Below are positions 49,597-58,572 of a DNA stretch of 64,000 nt, piece by piece. Both the position numbers and the translations under genes were made by a program. Origin of the DNA: JAIBJN01 sp963775505 (GTDB lineage Bacteria; Actinomycetota; Thermoleophilia; Gaiellales; Gaiellaceae); the NCBI GenBank assembly GCA_963775505.1, contig CAVZIL010000007.1, positions 62,001 to 126,000 on the forward strand. Direction: 5' to 3'. The notes beneath the pieces were generated by a model. That model ran no database searches and was not told the DNA's origin. It was given only the letters and a program-made list of their open reading frames with translations. The number at the start of each line of letters is the position of its first letter. The first letter of the stretch is position 1.

Positions 49597-50884
49597 ATGC
49601 CGGAGCCGGATCAGGCAGAGGACGAAGTCGCGGCGTCCGCTCGTCCTCATCCTGGGAGGCGGGTTCGCGGGAATCGGGGCGGCGCCGCAAGCTGAAGGAC
49701 GCCGACGTCGACGTCGTGCTGGTGGACAAGCACAACTACCACACCTTCCAACCACTTCTGTACCAGCTCGCGACCGACCTGCTCGAGCGGTGCGCCGTCG
49801 GCCATCCACTGCGCGACCTCTTCCACGAGCAGCCGAACGTCGCCGTCCATCAGGATGCGGTCACCGCGATCGACCTGGAGAAGCGCGAGGCTCGGTTCGC
49901 GGAGCTGGCGCCGATCACCTACGACTACCTCGTGCTCGCGCTCGGCGCCGAGGTCGAACTTCTTCGGCACTGAGGGTGCCGCCGAGCACGCGTTCCCGAT
50001 GTATACGCTCGCCGACGCCGTCCGCCTCAAGGATCACGTCCTCGAGCGGTGGGAGGCGACCGACAAGAAACCGGAGCTCGCGAAGGACGGCGCGCTCAAC
50101 ATCGTGGTCGTCGGCGGCGGTCCTACCGGCGTCGAGACCGCCGGCGCCCTCATCGAGCTGTACAGCGGCACCTTCAGCAAGGACTACCCGAGCCTGCCGC
50201 AAAAGCAGGCGCGCATCGTGCTGGTCGAGGCCGGAGGCGAGCTATTCGCGATGTTCAAGAAGAAGCTTCGCAGGTACACGAAGAAGGCACTCGAGGACCG
50301 CGGCGTCGAGGTGCATGGTCGGAGAGACGGTCGCCTCGGTTGCGCCCACCCGCGTCACGCTCAAGTCGGGCAAGGTGATCGACGCCCACACGCTCGTCTG
50401 GGGCGCAGGCCTCGTGGCCAATCCGATCGTCGTGTCCCTCGGGCTCGAGCTCGAGCACGGGAACCGCATTCCGGTCGAGCCGGATCTCAGGGTGAAGGGA
50501 CATCCCGAGGTTTTCGCGGTCGGCGACATCGCGTGGATCACCGACACCGGGACGAGCACGGTCCTTCCGCAGCTGGGCTCCGTCGCGCTGCAGGCCGGCG
50601 AACGAGCCGGCGAGAACATCGCACGAGGCATCGCTGGGGAGGAGACCGAGCCGTTCGTCTATCACGACAAGGGGACGATGGCGACGATCGGTCGGGGCGC
50701 AGCGGTCGTCCAGTTCCAGCGCGGTCGCACGATGACGGGCAAGGCGGCCGCGCTTGCCTGGGGCACCGTGCACCTCGCCTTGCTCTCCACCGGCGAGGAC
50801 AGGGCCAAGGCGATGGTGGACTGGACGTGGGCGGGCTTCGCGCACGACCGGCCCGGCCGGATCACCGTGCGAGCGGACGAGTAG
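49597..50884 (+). CDS. ndh: Type II NADH dehydrogenase (Ndh-like), frameshifted
   Basis: Single-subunit FAD enzyme passing electrons from NADH to quinone. Seen: FAD motif LVLILGGGFAGIGAA, DVDVVLVDKHNYHTFQPLLY, YDYLVLALGAEV, NAD motif IVVVGGGPTGVETAGALIEL, TLVWGAGLVANPI, VFAVGDIAWI. Breaks near 49620, 49682, 49962 and 50315 each need one base; about 425 aa after repair. ATG at 49597 has AAAGGA 8 nt upstream. It could feed the cytochrome bd genes at 56 kb. Confidence 0.87.
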
Positions 50885-50895
50885 GCGAGAGCAGA

Positions 50896-52287
50896 ATGAA
50901 CAAGTCTGCAACGGCCGACATCTTCGTCGTCTTCGGGATCACGGGCGACCTGGCGAAGGTGATGACCTTCCACTCGCTCTACCGCCTGGAGGCGCGAGGC
51001 CTGCTCGACTGCCCGATCGTCGGCGTGGCGGTCGACGACTGGACCGTCGACCAGCTCGTCGCGCGCGCCCGCGAGTCGGTCGAGGCGCAGGAGGAGCAGG
51101 TCGACGAGGACGTCTTCGGCCGCTTCGCCGCGCGGTTCTCCTACCTTCAGGGCGACTTTGGCGACGCAGAGACGTACGCGCGCGTCGGCAAGGCGATCGC
51201 GGGCGCCTCCACCCCGGTCTTCTACCTGGAGATCCCACCCTTCCTCTTCGGCAGGGTGGTCAAGGGCCTCGCCGACGCAGGCCTGACGAAGTCGGCGCGG
51301 ATCGTCGTGGAGAAGCCCTTCGGCCACGACCGCGAGTCGGCCCGCGCGCTCGCCGACGAGCTGCACCAGTCGATCGACGAGTCGCAGCTCTACCGGATCG
51401 ACCACTTCCTCGGGAAGATGGGCCTGCAGGAGATCCTCTTCCTGCGCTTCGCCAACACGATGCTGGAGCCGGTCTGGAACCGGAACTACGTCGAGTCTGT
51501 CCAGATCACGATGGCGGAGGACTTCGGCGTCGCCGACCGCGGCCACTTCTACGACCCGGTCGGGGCCCTGCGCGACGTCGTCGTCAACCACCTCATGCAG
51601 GTGGTCGGGGCGACCGCGATGGAGCCCCCGGCGGGCGGCGACCCGGAGACGCTCAAGGACGGCATGGTCGGGCTGTTCCGCGCGATCGCGGCGGCGAGCC
51701 CGAACCACTACGTCAGGGGCCAGCACGACGGCTACCGCGACATCGACGGCGTCGCGGCGGACTCGACCACCGAGACCTTCGCCGCCCTCCGCCTCGACAT
51801 CGACAACTGGCGCTGGTCGGGCGTGCCCTTCTTCATCCGGACCGGCAAGCTCCTGCCCGTCATCCAGACCGAGGTGAGGCTCGTCTTCAAGCGCCCGCCC
51901 AAGCTCGGCTTCTCCGCGATCTCCGCCAAGGCCGAGCCCGACCAGTTCGTGATCAAGCTCGACCCGTCGACGGGCGTGCAGGTCCGGCTGGACGCCTTCC
52001 GGGCGGATGCCGCGAAGGCCGAGACGATCACGCTCGACATGGAGTTCGCCGAGGAGGGCGGCGAGGGGGCGACCCCGTACGAGGTCCTGCTCCATGCCGC
52101 GATGGTCGGCCAGAGCACGCGCTTCACGCGGCAGGACGGGGTCGAGGAGACCTGGCGGGTCATGCAGCCGCTCCTCGACGCTCCGCCGCCGGTGCATTCC
52201 TATGCGCCGGGGTCGTGGGGCCCTGACGCAGCGAACGACCTGCTCGCCGGCCACGGACGCTGGCTCGGGCCCTGGGTGACGCCATGA
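50896..52287 (+). CDS. zwf: Glucose-6-phosphate 1-dehydrogenase
   Basis: First step of the oxidative pentose phosphate pathway, NADP-linked. 463 aa. Seen: IFVVFGITGDLAKV (coenzyme GxxGDLA), the active site YRIDHFLGKMGLQEIL (usual RIDHYLGKE, here F and M), RGHFYDPVGALRDVV, and GVPFFIRTGKLL. Starts 11 bp after ndh; its stop overlaps the GH15 start (ATGA). Confidence 0.95.
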   Translation: MNKSATADIFVVFGITGDLAKVMTFHSLYRLEARGLLDCPIVGVAVDDWTVDQLVARARESVEAQEEQVDEDVFGRFAARFSYLQGDFGDAETYARVGKAIAGASTPVFYLEIPPFLFGRVVKGLADAGLTKSARIVVEKPFGHDRESARALADELHQSIDESQLYRIDHFLGKMGLQEILFLRFANTMLEPVWNRNYVESVQITMAEDFGVADRGHFYDPVGALRDVVVNHLMQVVGATAMEPPAGGDPETLKDGMVGLFRAIAAASPNHYVRGQHDGYRDIDGVAADSTTETFAALRLDIDNWRWSGVPFFIRTGKLLPVIQTEVRLVFKRPPKLGFSAISAKAEPDQFVIKLDPSTGVQVRLDAFRADAAKAETITLDMEFAEEGGEGATPYEVLLHAAMVGQSTRFTRQDGVEETWRVMQPLLDAPPPVHSYAPGSWGPDAANDLLAGHGRWLGPWVTP

Positions 52288-54164
52288 ACAAGAGCGAAGC
52301 GAGAAGCGCGGCGACGCGCTCGCCGTTCACGCCGATCGCCGACTACACGTTCCTCTCCAACTGCCACACGGGAGCGCTCCTCGCGCCCGACGGGTCGGTC
52401 GACTGGCTCTCTGTCCCGCGGTTCGACTCGCCGAGCGCGTTCGGGAGCCTGCTGGACCGCGGGGCCGGGTCCTTCCGGATCGCGCCGTTCGGGATCAACG
52501 TGCCGACCGCGCGAGCCTACGAGCCGGGCACGAACGTCCTCGTCACCACCTGGAACACGCCCACCGGCTGGATCGTCGTCCGCGATGCCCTGACCATCGG
52601 GCCGACCGATCACGAAGATCTGATCACGCCGCACACGCGACCGCCCGCCGACGACGACGCCGATCACATGTTCGTCCGGACGGTCTCTTGCCTCGGGGGC
52701 TTGGTCGAGGTCGAGCTCGTCTGCGAGCCCGTCTTCGACTACGGGCGGACGCCGGCGGAATGGTCGCTCGTCGACGGCGATCGGCATGCGGCAGACGGAA
52801 CGGGAGCAGGCCAGACGATTCGCCTCCAGTCGGACTTGGCGCTCGGCATCGAAGGAAATAGGGTTCGTGCGCGCCACACGCTCTCGGCGGGCGAGCGGGC
52901 GTACTGCGCCCTTTCCTGGGCTGAAGGCCTGGCCGCCCCGGCGGACGTCGACGCTGCGGAAGCGAAGATCGAGGCCACCATCCGCTTCTGGCGCCGCTGG
53001 CTGACGCGCGCCCGTCTTCCCGACCACCCTTTCCGCGACGCGATCCAGCGTTCGGCGCTCGTCATCAAGGGCCTGACGTACATGCCGACGGGAGCGACGG
53101 TGGCCGCCCTCACGACCTCGCTGCCGGAGACCCCGGGCGGGGAGCGCAACTGGGACTACCGCTACACGTGGATGCGCGACGCGACCTTCACGCTCCAGGC
53201 CCTGCACTGGCTCAACCTCGACTGGGAAGCGGACGAGTTCATGCAGTTCGTCGCCGACCTCGAGCCCGACGACAACGGGGCGCTGCAGATCATGTACGGG
53301 ATCGACGGCCGCCGAGACCTCACCGAATCGACGCGGGACGACCTCTCCGGCTACGACGGCGCCAGGCCGGTGCGGATCGGAAACGGCGCCTTCGACCAGC
53401 GCCAGAACGACGTTTTCGGCGCGGTGCTCGACTCCATCCTGCTCCACACGCGGCGGAGCCAACGGCTCCCGCGGCGGCTGTGGCCGACCGTTCAGGCGCA
53501 GGCCGAGTGCGCGATCGGGGTCTGGAAGGAGCCCGACCAGGGAATCTGGGAGGCGCGCGGCGCACCCCAGCACTACGTCTCCTCCAAGCTCATGTGCTGG
53601 GTCGCCCTCGACCGGGCCGCCAAGCTCGCGGGGATCAGGGGAGATCTCGAGCTTCAGCAGTCCTGGGCCGCCACAGCCGACGAGATCAAGGCGGACATCC
53701 TCGAGCACGGCGTCAGCGACCGAGGGGTCCTGCGGCAGCACTACGCGACCGACTCGCTCGACGCGTCGACCCTCCTCGCGGCGTTGTTCGGCCTCCTGCC
53801 GGGGGACGACGAGCGCCTCCGGAAGACGGTCGAGGCGATCGACCAGGAGCTGACCGAGCACGGGTTCGTTCTCCGCTACAAGACGGACGAGACCGACGAC
53901 GGCCTCTCCGGCAAGGAGGGGACGTTCCTCATCTGCTCGTTCTGGCTCGTTTCGGCGTTCGCGGTCGTCGGCGAGCTGCAGCGCGCCCGCGACCTGCTGG
54001 AGCGACTGCTTCGGATCGCCTCGCCGCTCGGCCTCTATGCCGAGGAGTACGAGACGCAGACGGCTCGCCACCTCGGGAACTTTCCGCAGGCCTTCTCGCA
54101 CCTTGCCCTGATCCAGGCGGCCGGCCGAATCATCCTCGCCGAGCGACTGGAGGAGATCTCATGA
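52284..54164 (+). CDS. Glycoside hydrolase family 15 protein (glucoamylase/trehalase-like)
   Basis: 626 aa. N-terminal beta-sandwich about 1-230 (TPIADYTFLSNCHTGALLAP, DGSVDWLSVPRFDSPSAFGS) and a C-terminal (alpha/alpha)6 barrel with GGERNWDYRYTWMRDATFTL (catalytic region 1) and PLGLYAEEYE near the end with the second catalytic Glu. Actinobacterial relatives act as trehalases or glucan hydrolases. Coupled to zwf, so glucose released could enter the pentose pathway; inference. Confidence 0.92.
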   Translation: MNKSEARSAATRSPFTPIADYTFLSNCHTGALLAPDGSVDWLSVPRFDSPSAFGSLLDRGAGSFRIAPFGINVPTARAYEPGTNVLVTTWNTPTGWIVVRDALTIGPTDHEDLITPHTRPPADDDADHMFVRTVSCLGGLVEVELVCEPVFDYGRTPAEWSLVDGDRHAADGTGAGQTIRLQSDLALGIEGNRVRARHTLSAGERAYCALSWAEGLAAPADVDAAEAKIEATIRFWRRWLTRARLPDHPFRDAIQRSALVIKGLTYMPTGATVAALTTSLPETPGGERNWDYRYTWMRDATFTLQALHWLNLDWEADEFMQFVADLEPDDNGALQIMYGIDGRRDLTESTRDDLSGYDGARPVRIGNGAFDQRQNDVFGAVLDSILLHTRRSQRLPRRLWPTVQAQAECAIGVWKEPDQGIWEARGAPQHYVSSKLMCWVALDRAAKLAGIRGDLELQQSWAATADEIKADILEHGVSDRGVLRQHYATDSLDASTLLAALFGLLPGDDERLRKTVEAIDQELTEHGFVLRYKTDETDDGLSGKEGTFLICSFWLVSAFAVVGELQRARDLLERLLRIASPLGLYAEEYETQTARHLGNFPQAFSHLALIQAAGRIILAERLEEIS

Positions 54165-54491
54165 GTCCTACGACGTCGTCATCATCGGCAACGCGAAGGT
54201 AGGTCGATCATCAGGGAGCTGGACGTGAACCCGGGGCACCTCGTCCACCGCTTCGCGTACATGAAGAACAAGATCCCGGAGGCCGGCTGCGCGCACCAGG
54301 CCGGGACATGCAGGTTCGGCTCGGACCCCGCCGACTCGGTCCTGGACGTCGACTGCCGCGCGCACGAGCTCGACAACCTCTACGTGGTCGACACGAGCTT
54401 CTTTCCGAGCATCGGTGCAGTGAACCCGGCGTTGACGGCGATGGCGAACGCGCTTCGCGTCGGCGACCACCTGCTAGGGCGCATGGCTTGA
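54161..54491 (+). pseudogene. GMC oxidoreductase with internal deletion
   Basis: Only the two ends of a GMC flavoprotein are present. Residues YDVVIIGN (start of the FAD fold) are followed within about 12 codons by the C-terminal part: HQAGTCRFGSDPADSVLDVD, CRAHELDNLYVVDTSFFPS, NPALTAMANALRVGDHLL, stopping at TGA 54489-54491. A full GMC enzyme has about 500 residues, so roughly 1.2 kb is missing. A frameshift also lies just after the ATG. Either a true deletion or an assembly collapse. AGGAG precedes the ATG. Confidence 0.75.
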
Positions 54492-55381
54492 CGGACGTCG
54501 AGATCGAGGCGGGCGACCAGCGGGCCGCGGTCGACACGGTCGGGGGCGGGTTGCGCTCGTACGCTGCCGCCGGCCGTGAGCTGCTCGACGGGTACCCCGC
54601 CGGCGAGCCGGCCCCGTCGGGCCGCGGGCAGGTGCTCATCCCGTGGCCGAACCGGCTCGAGGACGGCGCCTACGAGTTCGACGGCAGCCGGCACGAGCTC
54701 CCGCTGAACGAGCCCGAGCGGGGGAACGCGATCCACGGCCTCGTCCGCGACACAGCGTGGACTGTCGGGGAGCGCGCTTCGGGTCGCGTGGTCGTGGAGC
54801 ACGAGCTCACGCCGCGGCCCGGCTATCCGTTCGCGCTCTCCCTCCGGATCGAGTACGCGCTCTCCGAAAGCGGGCTGACCGTCCGGACGACGGCCACCAA
54901 CGCCGGGGAGGAGGCGTGCCCGTTCGGGAGCGGCCAGCACCCGTATCTGACGCTCGGGACTCCGATCGTCGACTCCCTGATCCTGCGCGCTCCCGGACGC
55001 ACGGTGCTGCGTGTCGACGAGCGAAGCCTCCCGGTCGGCAGGGAGCCGGTCGAGGCGACGGACTACGACTTCCGCCGGCCCACCGAGATCGGCGTGACGA
55101 CTCTCGACCACGCCTTCGCCGATCTCGAGCGCGGCCAGGACGGGCGCGCGCGCGTCGAGCTGCGCGATCCCGTGAGCCGTGCCGGCCTGACGCTCTGGGT
55201 CGACGAGAGCTACCGCTACCTGCAGCTTTTCACCGGGGACCCGCTCCCCGACGTGAGCCGCCGCAGCCTCGCCGTCGAGCCGATGACCTGTCCGCCGAAC
55301 GCGTTCCGGACGGGCGAGGATCTCGTCCGGCTGGAGCCCGGCGAGAGCTACACGAGCGCTTGGGGCATCGTCCCCGGGTGA
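54488..55381 (+). CDS. Aldose 1-epimerase family protein
   Basis: Galactose-mutarotase-like sugar epimerase, 297 aa. Seen: TVGGGLRSYAAAGRELLDG, IPWPNRLEDGAYEFDG, the Arg/His segment ERGNAIHGLVRD, FGSGQHPYLTLG with the catalytic His, FTGDPLP, and AVEPMTCPPNAF with the catalytic Glu. TTG start at 54488 overlaps the stop of the GMC remnant. Fits with the neighbouring sugar genes zwf and GH15. Confidence 0.87.
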   Translation: MTDVEIEAGDQRAAVDTVGGGLRSYAAAGRELLDGYPAGEPAPSGRGQVLIPWPNRLEDGAYEFDGSRHELPLNEPERGNAIHGLVRDTAWTVGERASGRVVVEHELTPRPGYPFALSLRIEYALSESGLTVRTTATNAGEEACPFGSGQHPYLTLGTPIVDSLILRAPGRTVLRVDERSLPVGREPVEATDYDFRRPTEIGVTTLDHAFADLERGQDGRARVELRDPVSRAGLTLWVDESYRYLQLFTGDPLPDVSRRSLAVEPMTCPPNAFRTGEDLVRLEPGESYTSAWGIVPG

Positions 55382-56071
55382 TCACGGGGGCGGCGGCAGC
55401 AGCAGGATCAACACGCCCCCGAAGAGCAGCAGGCCTGTGCCGACGACGAGAAGCCCGTAGCGCACGGCTCGCACCGGGAACTGCGTGCTGATGCCGACCA
55501 GGAAGAGCACGCTCGCAAGAATGACGGTCGTCCGAACGTAGTTGTCAGAGGTCTCTCCGGCGTCCTCTCCCTCAGCGAGGAGCTCGTCAGCCTCCTCGTC
55601 CAGCTCGCGTGAGTCGGCCAGGCCCGTCGGCACGTACTCCGGCATCGCCTGCGGCCCCGGCGGCGCGTCGGGATTCGTGAACGGATCCGTGGCGAGCCAG
55701 GCTTCGAAGGCGACGCGATACTCGGGCCGGAAGCGCCCTTCGGCGACCTCCATCGCCTCCTCGTCGCCGGCGATGTAGGCGGTGAACCAGGCGTTGAAGG
55801 TCGACGCGTCTGCGGCGCGGAAGGTCACCGACTCCTCGAACGCGCGGTTCGCCAACGACCGGGTGGAGGAGGCCTGGGCGAGCGCCAGGGACGCCTCGGT
55901 CCCCCACTTGGCTGCGGAGAAGCCGGACCACGCGGCGACGATCGTGACTATCGAGAGGAGGACGGCCTCAGCGATGGCGAGCGTCCGGTCCTGCCGGCTC
56001 GGCCCGCCCGCGTGCTTGGCGTGGTGGCCGATCTCCTTCCCGACGTCGGTCGCCGAAAGCCCTTCGGGCAC
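55382..56071 (-). CDS. Hypothetical membrane protein (DUF4337-like)
   Basis: 229 aa from GTG 56071. One helix after residue 30 (AIAEAVLLSIVTIVAAWSGF), a soluble helical middle (ASSTRSLANRAFEESVTF, DEEADELLAEGEDAGETSDN) and two C-terminal helices ending LILLLPPPP. This helix-coil-two-helix plan with WSGFSAAKW resembles the DUF4337 group; function unknown. Convergent with the epimerase (stops adjacent) and divergent from cydA. Confidence 0.7.
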   Translation of the reverse strand: MPEGLSATDVGKEIGHHAKHAGGPSRQDRTLAIAEAVLLSIVTIVAAWSGFSAAKWGTEASLALAQASSTRSLANRAFEESVTFRAADASTFNAWFTAYIAGDEEAMEVAEGRFRPEYRVAFEAWLATDPFTNPDAPPGPQAMPEYVPTGLADSRELDEEADELLAEGEDAGETSDNYVRTTVILASVLFLVGISTQFPVRAVRYGLLVVGTGLLLFGGVLILLLPPPP

Positions 56072-56161
56072 GCATGCGATTCTCGCTGACGCCCCTGACG
56101 CCGCCGCTTTCTCCTGCGGACGATGTCGTCCCTCCGGGTCGCTATACGATCACGCCGGACC

Positions 56162-57559
56162 ATGAGCACGCTCGCGGTCACCACCGTCGACCTCGCGCGC
56201 GTCCAGTTCGCGACGACGTCGCTCTACCACTTCCTGTTCGTCCCGCTGACGCTGGGGCTCGCGCCGCTCGTCGCGGTCATGCAGACGCTGTGGCACCGGA
56301 GCGGGAACGAGGCCTGGCTCCGGCTCACGCGGTTCTTCGGGACGCTCATGCTCATCAACTTCGCGATCGGCGTCGCCACCGGCCTCGTGCAGGAGTTCCA
56401 GTTCGGGATGAACTGGTCGGTCTACTCCGCGTTCGTGGGCGACGTCTTCGGCGCCCCGCTCGCGATCGAGGGACTGGCCGCGTTCTTCCTCGAGTCCACG
56501 TTCCTCGGGCTCTGGATCTTCGGCTGGAACAAGCTCGGCCCGCGCCTCCACCTCGCCACGGTGTGGCTGTTCGCACTCGGGAGCTTCCTCTCGGCCTTCT
56601 TCATCATCGTCGCCAACTCGTGGATGCAGCGTCCGGTGGGCTCGACGGTCACCGACGGCCGCGCCGAGCTGACGAGCGTCTGGGAGCTGCTCACGAACCG
56701 CTTTGCGATCTGGGCCTTCGTCCACGTGATCTTGGTCGGGCTCACGACCGCAGCGGTGGTGATCCTCGGGGTGTCTTGCTGGCACTTCCTGCGGGGCCGC
56801 AACGTCGAGGTCTTCCGGCCCGCGGCGAAGCTCGCCCTGATCGTCCTCGTTCCCGTCTCGGCCGTGAACCTGCTCGTCGGGAGCTACCTCGGCGAGGTCG
56901 TCACCGAGTACCAGCCGATGAAGATCGCCGCCACCGAGGCGCTCTGGGACACCGAGCAGCCGGCCGCCTTCTCCCTCTTCCAGATCGGCGGGTTCAGCGA
57001 GGACGACCAGACGCCCAGCTTCGACATCGAGATCCCGAAGCTCCTGTCGCTTCTCGCCACGGGCTCCCTGGACGGCGAGGTGCAGGGGATGAACCAGCTC
57101 CAGGCCGAGTACGAGCAGGAGTACGGCGCCGGGAACTACGTCCCTCCGGTCCGGACGACGTACTGGAGCATGCGGATCATGGCCTACTCCGGGACGCTCG
57201 TCTTCGTGGTCGCGGCACTCGCCGCCTTGCTCATGTGGAGAGGCAGGCTCGAGCGGACGCGCTGGTTTCTCTGGCTCGCCGTCCTGTCGATCGCGCTGCC
57301 GTACGTCTCCGCGCTCGCGGGCTGGGTGCTCTCGGAGGTGGGGCGACAGCCCTGGATCGTCTGGGGGCTCCTGAAGACGGCCGACGCGAACTCGCCGAGC
57401 GTGAGCACGACCACGATCGCGTTCAGCCTCGGCGTCTTCGCCGTGCTCTACGGGCTGCTCGCCGTCGTCGACTTCGTGCTCATGCGCCATTACGCGCGCC
57501 TCGACCCGCCGCAGGTCGGCGGCGAAGGCGACGAGGCCGTGCCGGCCGTGGGGTACTGA
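56162..57559 (+). CDS. cydA: Cytochrome bd ubiquinol oxidase subunit I
   Basis: Heme subunit of the high-affinity terminal oxidase. 465 aa with nine helices. Seen: the axial His in YHFLFVPLTLGLAP, FQFGMNWSVYSAFVGDVFGA, WILVANSWMQ-type text as IIVANSWMQRPVG, and the quinol-site signature GRQPWIVWG. The Q loop is short, as in actinobacteria and Firmicutes. ATG at 56162. Starts the cydABDC operon. Confidence 0.95.
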   Translation: MSTLAVTTVDLARVQFATTSLYHFLFVPLTLGLAPLVAVMQTLWHRSGNEAWLRLTRFFGTLMLINFAIGVATGLVQEFQFGMNWSVYSAFVGDVFGAPLAIEGLAAFFLESTFLGLWIFGWNKLGPRLHLATVWLFALGSFLSAFFIIVANSWMQRPVGSTVTDGRAELTSVWELLTNRFAIWAFVHVILVGLTTAAVVILGVSCWHFLRGRNVEVFRPAAKLALIVLVPVSAVNLLVGSYLGEVVTEYQPMKIAATEALWDTEQPAAFSLFQIGGFSEDDQTPSFDIEIPKLLSLLATGSLDGEVQGMNQLQAEYEQEYGAGNYVPPVRTTYWSMRIMAYSGTLVFVVAALAALLMWRGRLERTRWFLWLAVLSIALPYVSALAGWVLSEVGRQPWIVWGLLKTADANSPSVSTTTIAFSLGVFAVLYGLLAVVDFVLMRHYARLDPPQVGGEGDEAVPAVGY

Positions 57560-58566
57560 TGGACCTCCAGCTCCTCTGGTTCCTCATCATCGCGTTCTTC
57601 TGGGCGGGCTACTTCCTGCTCGAGGGCTTCGACTTCGGCGTCGGGATGCTGCTTCCGTTCCTGCCCAGGGACGAGCGGGAGCGGCGCGTGATGTTCGAGT
57701 CGATCGGCCCGGTCTGGGACGGGAACGAGGTCTGGCTCGTCGTCGCGGGCGGGGCCACCTTCGCCGCGTTTCCGGCCTGGTACGGGACGATGTTCTCGGG
57801 CTTCTACATCGCCCTGCTGCTCGTCCTCGCTTTCCTGATCGTCCGCGTCGTCTCCTTCGAGTGGCGCGAGAAGCGGGAGAGCCCACGCTGGCGGGCGACG
57901 TGGATGTGGGCGAACACGATCGGGAGCGCCGGGGCGGCCCTCGTCTGGGGAGTCGGCCTCGCCAACCTCGTCCACGGCGTGCCGATCGACGCGGACGGCC
58001 ATTTCGCGGGCGACTTCTTCGACCTCTTCAGCCCGTACACGGCGGTCGCCGGGGTGGCGGCCGTCCTCCTGTTCGCCTTCCACGGCGCAACGTTCCTGTC
58101 CCTGAAGACGACCGGTGACCTGCTCGAGCGCTCCCGCCGTGCCTCGCGGCAGCTGGCGGTGCCGGCCGCGCTCGTGACCGGCGGCTTCCTCGCCTGGACC
58201 GTGGCCGTCGCCGTGGACCGGAACGACAAGGACCTCTTCCCGCCGGTCCTCCCGGCCGCGGCGGGGATCGCGGCGGTCGCCCTCGCCGTGGTCTTCGCCT
58301 TCGCCGGCCGTAGCGGCTGGACGTTCGCGATGACCGGCGCCGGCACCGTCCTGTTCGTGGCGACGCTCTTCACCGGCCTCTACCCGCGCGTGATGGTCTC
58401 CCACCCTGAGTTCGCCAACAGTCTCACCGTCGAGGGCGCCTCCTCGTCCCACTACGCGCTCGCCGTGATGACCGTCGCCGCCGCGATCCTCGCTCCGGTC
58501 GTGCTCCTCTACCAGGGCTGGACGTACTACGTCTTCCGCGGCCGGCTCCGCGTCGAGGAGCACTAG
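57559..58566 (+). CDS. cydB: Cytochrome bd ubiquinol oxidase subunit II
   Basis: 335 aa, eight helices. Seen: AGYFLLEGFDFGVGMLLPF near residue 17 (diagnostic), SIGPVWDGNEVWLVVAGGAT, FHGATFLSLKTTGDL, and LYPRVMVS. Overlaps cydA by one base (TGATG). Confidence 0.95.
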   Translation: MDLQLLWFLIIAFFWAGYFLLEGFDFGVGMLLPFLPRDERERRVMFESIGPVWDGNEVWLVVAGGATFAAFPAWYGTMFSGFYIALLLVLAFLIVRVVSFEWREKRESPRWRATWMWANTIGSAGAALVWGVGLANLVHGVPIDADGHFAGDFFDLFSPYTAVAGVAAVLLFAFHGATFLSLKTTGDLLERSRRASRQLAVPAALVTGGFLAWTVAVAVDRNDKDLFPPVLPAAAGIAAVALAVVFAFAGRSGWTFAMTGAGTVLFVATLFTGLYPRVMVSHPEFANSLTVEGASSSHYALAVMTVAAAILAPVVLLYQGWTYYVFRGRLRVEEH

Positions 58567-58572
58567 CGGCGC

